This document shows, piece after piece, positions 28,553 to 30,102 of a DNA stretch of 30,102 nt; positions within the stretch are counted from its first letter, which is position 1; each line of letters starts with the position of its first letter. The position numbers and the translations under genes are program-made. The notes beneath the pieces were generated by a model, which saw only the letters and a program-made list of their open reading frames with translations, searched no databases and was not told where the DNA came from. The stretch is from IMG/VR virus record IMGVR_UViG_3300009169_000065, positions 1-30,102 of that record. One strand, written 5' to 3'. The stretch comes from a virus.

Positions 28553-29799
28553 ACAGGCAGCAGGATGGCGGCGGGCCCGAGGGTGACGCCCGTCTTTCCG
28601 GCCACCCAGCCCTCGGTGTTCTCGATCTCCTCGGTGGTGAGGTTCGGGCCGAAGCGGACGATCAGGCCGTAGATGTGGCCGTTGAGGAGGGTCGAAGCGA
28701 CCCCGCGCGAGCCGAGGTAGAGGGGATAGTCCCCGAAGGCTCCGGCCACTTGCCCACCCGTCTGCGCGTCGGTCTGTGCCTGATTGACCCTGATCTTGGC
28801 CTCGTCTGCCAGCGTCGCCCCGGCGTAGTCCAAGAGACCTGCGACAACCGCCGTCTGCGGCGGGGGGAACGTCGCGCCCGTGCGGGCGATGGCATTTTGG
28901 GCTGCGTCCCTAAGCACAAGCTGCCACGCCAAGCCGTTCTGCGGGATCGACAGCGACGTAGCCAGCAGGTCTTGCCCAGCCACCCCATGCTCGACGACAA
29001 TCCCCTCGGTGGCTTCACTCAGCTTCCGCACCCCGGCGAAGATTTGCGCCTTGTCGGTGCCCGGCGCGATGGTCGAGGTGACCATGAAGTCGTCGGTGCC
29101 GTCGAACTCAAGGTAGTATAGCCCCTCCGGCGACTGCCGCAGGATCGGCCTCTGGGCCAGCGTGGCCTGCGTGGCGTGGTTGCCTGCGACCTTGCGGACA
29201 CTCAGCACCGAGAACGTTATGGAACCTGTGAATGGGCCAACGCCGCCCATCTGCAGGAAGCTGCCGGTCTGCGTGTCGAGGGCCTGAAAGACGTACGAGT
29301 GAGAGCCGACCGTCTTTGACATGCTGTAGTAGCCAAAGGGACCGGACCCCGGCTCCTGATACAGCGCCTCGTTCCAGTCGCTCGCCGTGATGGTGTACTC
29401 GACGAGGTAGAACGCGCCGACCTCCGGTGCCTCCGTTAAGCCCGCAACCTCCCCGGCACTGGACTGCGTCTTGGGGGCCGTCACGTTGGACAGGTTCGGG
29501 CCGGGCGTTGCGCCCTGCGACTTGTCGAACATCAGGCCAATAGGGTCGCCGATCTTGGCAGGCACAAGCGCGGGGGGCGCGGAGCCGACCTCGTCCGCAA
29601 ACAGCGTCGAGAGGTCAGACGGGTCGAACCACGCGCCCTGCTCGCCAGCCCCGAAGAGCGACAGCGGGCTGAAGCCGAAGAACTCCGACGGGCTCTCCTC
29701 CTCCCGCGCGACCCGCACGTTCCGGTCCCGCCGATAGTAGGGATTGTTCGGCGTGTTCGGCCCGGTGGGCCTCGGGTCGGGGCGATAGGGATCGGCCAT
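28549..29799 (-). CDS. ConA/LamG-like virion protein, possible receptor binder
   Basis: 416 residues; GGAGCGC eight bases before the ATG. A Pro/Arg-rich N-terminal arm (DPYRPDPRPTGPNTPNNPYY) is followed by the phage lectin-associated motif GAWFDPSDLSTLFADEVGSA with IGDPIGLMFDKSQ. The centre and C terminus are strand-rich, with LEFDGTDDFMVTSTIAPGT typical of LamG/concanavalin-like sandwiches, and end NGHIYGLIVRFGPNLTTEEI followed by ENTEGWVAGKTGV. Such modules occur in tail-spike or decoration proteins that bind glycans. It is encoded far from the other fibre genes, upstream of the packaging genes, and close to an HNH gene, so it could have entered as an insertion or serve as a decoration protein. 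Confidence 0.8.
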   Translation of the reverse strand: MADPYRPDPRPTGPNTPNNPYYRRDRNVRVAREEESPSEFFGFSPLSLFGAGEQGAWFDPSDLSTLFADEVGSAPPALVPAKIGDPIGLMFDKSQGATPGPNLSNVTAPKTQSSAGEVAGLTEAPEVGAFYLVEYTITASDWNEALYQEPGSGPFGYYSMSKTVGSHSYVFQALDTQTGSFLQMGGVGPFTGSITFSVLSVRKVAGNHATQATLAQRPILRQSPEGLYYLEFDGTDDFMVTSTIAPGTDKAQIFAGVRKLSEATEGIVVEHGVAGQDLLATSLSIPQNGLAWQLVLRDAAQNAIARTGATFPPPQTAVVAGLLDYAGATLADEAKIRVNQAQTDAQTGGQVAGAFGDYPLYLGSRGVASTLLNGHIYGLIVRFGPNLTTEEIENTEGWVAGKTGVTLGPAAILLPV

Positions 29800-29825
29800 C
29801 GGTGCGCTCCGCTGGGGTTGGGAGG

Positions 29826-29854
29826 CTTATACGCGACCGAGGGGACGCAATCAA
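29826..29854 (-). promoter_or_regulatory. Sigma70-like promoter candidate for the late leftward unit
   Basis: - strand TTGATT (29854-29849), 17-bp spacer, TATAAG (29831-29826); -35 matches 4 of 6 and -10 matches 5 of 6 consensus bases. It lies in the only gap between the HNH gene and the lectin gene, giving a short leader of about 20 nt with GGAG. Its spacer is similar to that of the element at 26179. Confidence 0.65.
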
Positions 29855-30102
29855 GCGTAGCGCCAGCCCGCCGCCGCCCTCCGGCACAGGCTGCGGATCG
29901 CATCCGCCGTGACGGGCTTCCCGCGCGGCCCGCAGACCCCCGCCGCGACCGCCGCCTCGACGCTCTCCCAGTGGCGGCCCTGCGGGTCGAGGATCGGCTT
30001 CTTCGGACGACCAGTCAGGCGGGCCGGATCGGCGGCGCGGCCCCTCTCCACCATGTCGGCGCTGTTCTGCAGGTACGTCCCGCCCGCCAGATGCCCGGGG
30101 TC
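29851..30102 (-). CDS. HNH homing endonuclease, C-terminal part (5' end outside window)
   Basis: Open to the right edge; 83 residues are visible. They begin DPGHLAGGTYLQNSADMVER and GR, the typical end of an HNH domain (H-L-x-x-G-T-x-x-x-N-x-x-D-M-x-x-x-G-R), whose first His and catalytic part lie outside. A linker (ADPARLTGRPKKP) leads to a NUMOD1-like DNA-binding element: ILDPQGRHWESVEAAVAAGV, then VTADAIRSLCRR. Such genes are mobile endonucleases that recognise a neighbouring phage locus. Its stop codon overlaps the -35 box of the late promoter. An internal ATG at 30054 is not a likely start, because the HNH motif extends upstream. Confidence 0.88.
   Translation of the reverse strand, partial: DPGHLAGGTYLQNSADMVERGRAADPARLTGRPKKPILDPQGRHWESVEAAVAAGVCGPRGKPVTADAIRSLCRRAAAGWRYA

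Overview
The window is a densely packed piece of a double-stranded DNA tailed phage genome (or a prophage with the same layout). Base composition is strongly GC-rich, with G/C third positions throughout. Together with the protein flavours (DUF2800-type nuclease beside a family A polymerase, SU10-like capsid, P22-like portal) this suggests a podovirus-like phage of a high-GC alphaproteobacterium such as a member of the Rhodobacterales. The host assignment is inference. No tRNA, rRNA, CRISPR array, IS element or integrase was seen.

Layout. Positions 1-4460 (+ strand) carry the end of a replication module: the tail of an SNF2-type helicase, a small protein, a RecB/Cas4-like iron-sulfur PD-(D/E)XK nuclease, a conserved unknown protein followed by a terminator-like hairpin, a 63-residue protein, and a family A DNA polymerase. 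Everything from 4457 to the right edge, except one small + strand gene at 23224-23406, is on the - strand. Read in transcription order (right to left) this is: an HNH endonuclease fragment, a lectin-like virion protein, a small protein, a RuvC-like resolvase, a 32-residue membrane peptide, large terminase, a 51-residue basic protein, a very large ADP-ribosyltransferase-like 'polyvalent' protein, portal, small protein, scaffold, major capsid protein, a strong hairpin, two small proteins, an Acb2/Tad1-like anti-CBASS candidate, a small protein, head-tail adaptor, main tail fibre, three tandem paralogous fibre-type proteins, a 47-residue lipoprotein, a Trp-repeat protein, a tail-collar fibre, a PKD/Ig-like protein, a P22 gp10-like tail hub protein, a virion protein, a GNAT-like protein, and four internal or ejection-type proteins, one with a lysozyme-like domain. 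The two transcription units meet tail to tail at one shared CTAG (4457-4460).

How it works together. The + module copies the DNA. The resolvase and terminase clean and package concatemers through the portal into a scaffold-built SU10/HK97-type shell. The adaptor, gp10-like hub and fibres form a short tail, and the 4457-9709 genes probably encode proteins ejected into the host, including peptidoglycan hydrolysis. Nearly all - strand genes overlap by 1-14 nt or are a few bases apart, so translational coupling is expected. Three sigma70-like promoter candidates with 17-bp spacers sit in the few real gaps (29826, 28524, 26179). Points most worth a second look are the Acb2-like gene, three very small genes read directly from the DNA (lipoprotein, membrane peptide, basic protein), the triplicated fibre gene, the 10-residue Trp-Ala-Pro repeat protein, and the ART-type polyvalent protein.
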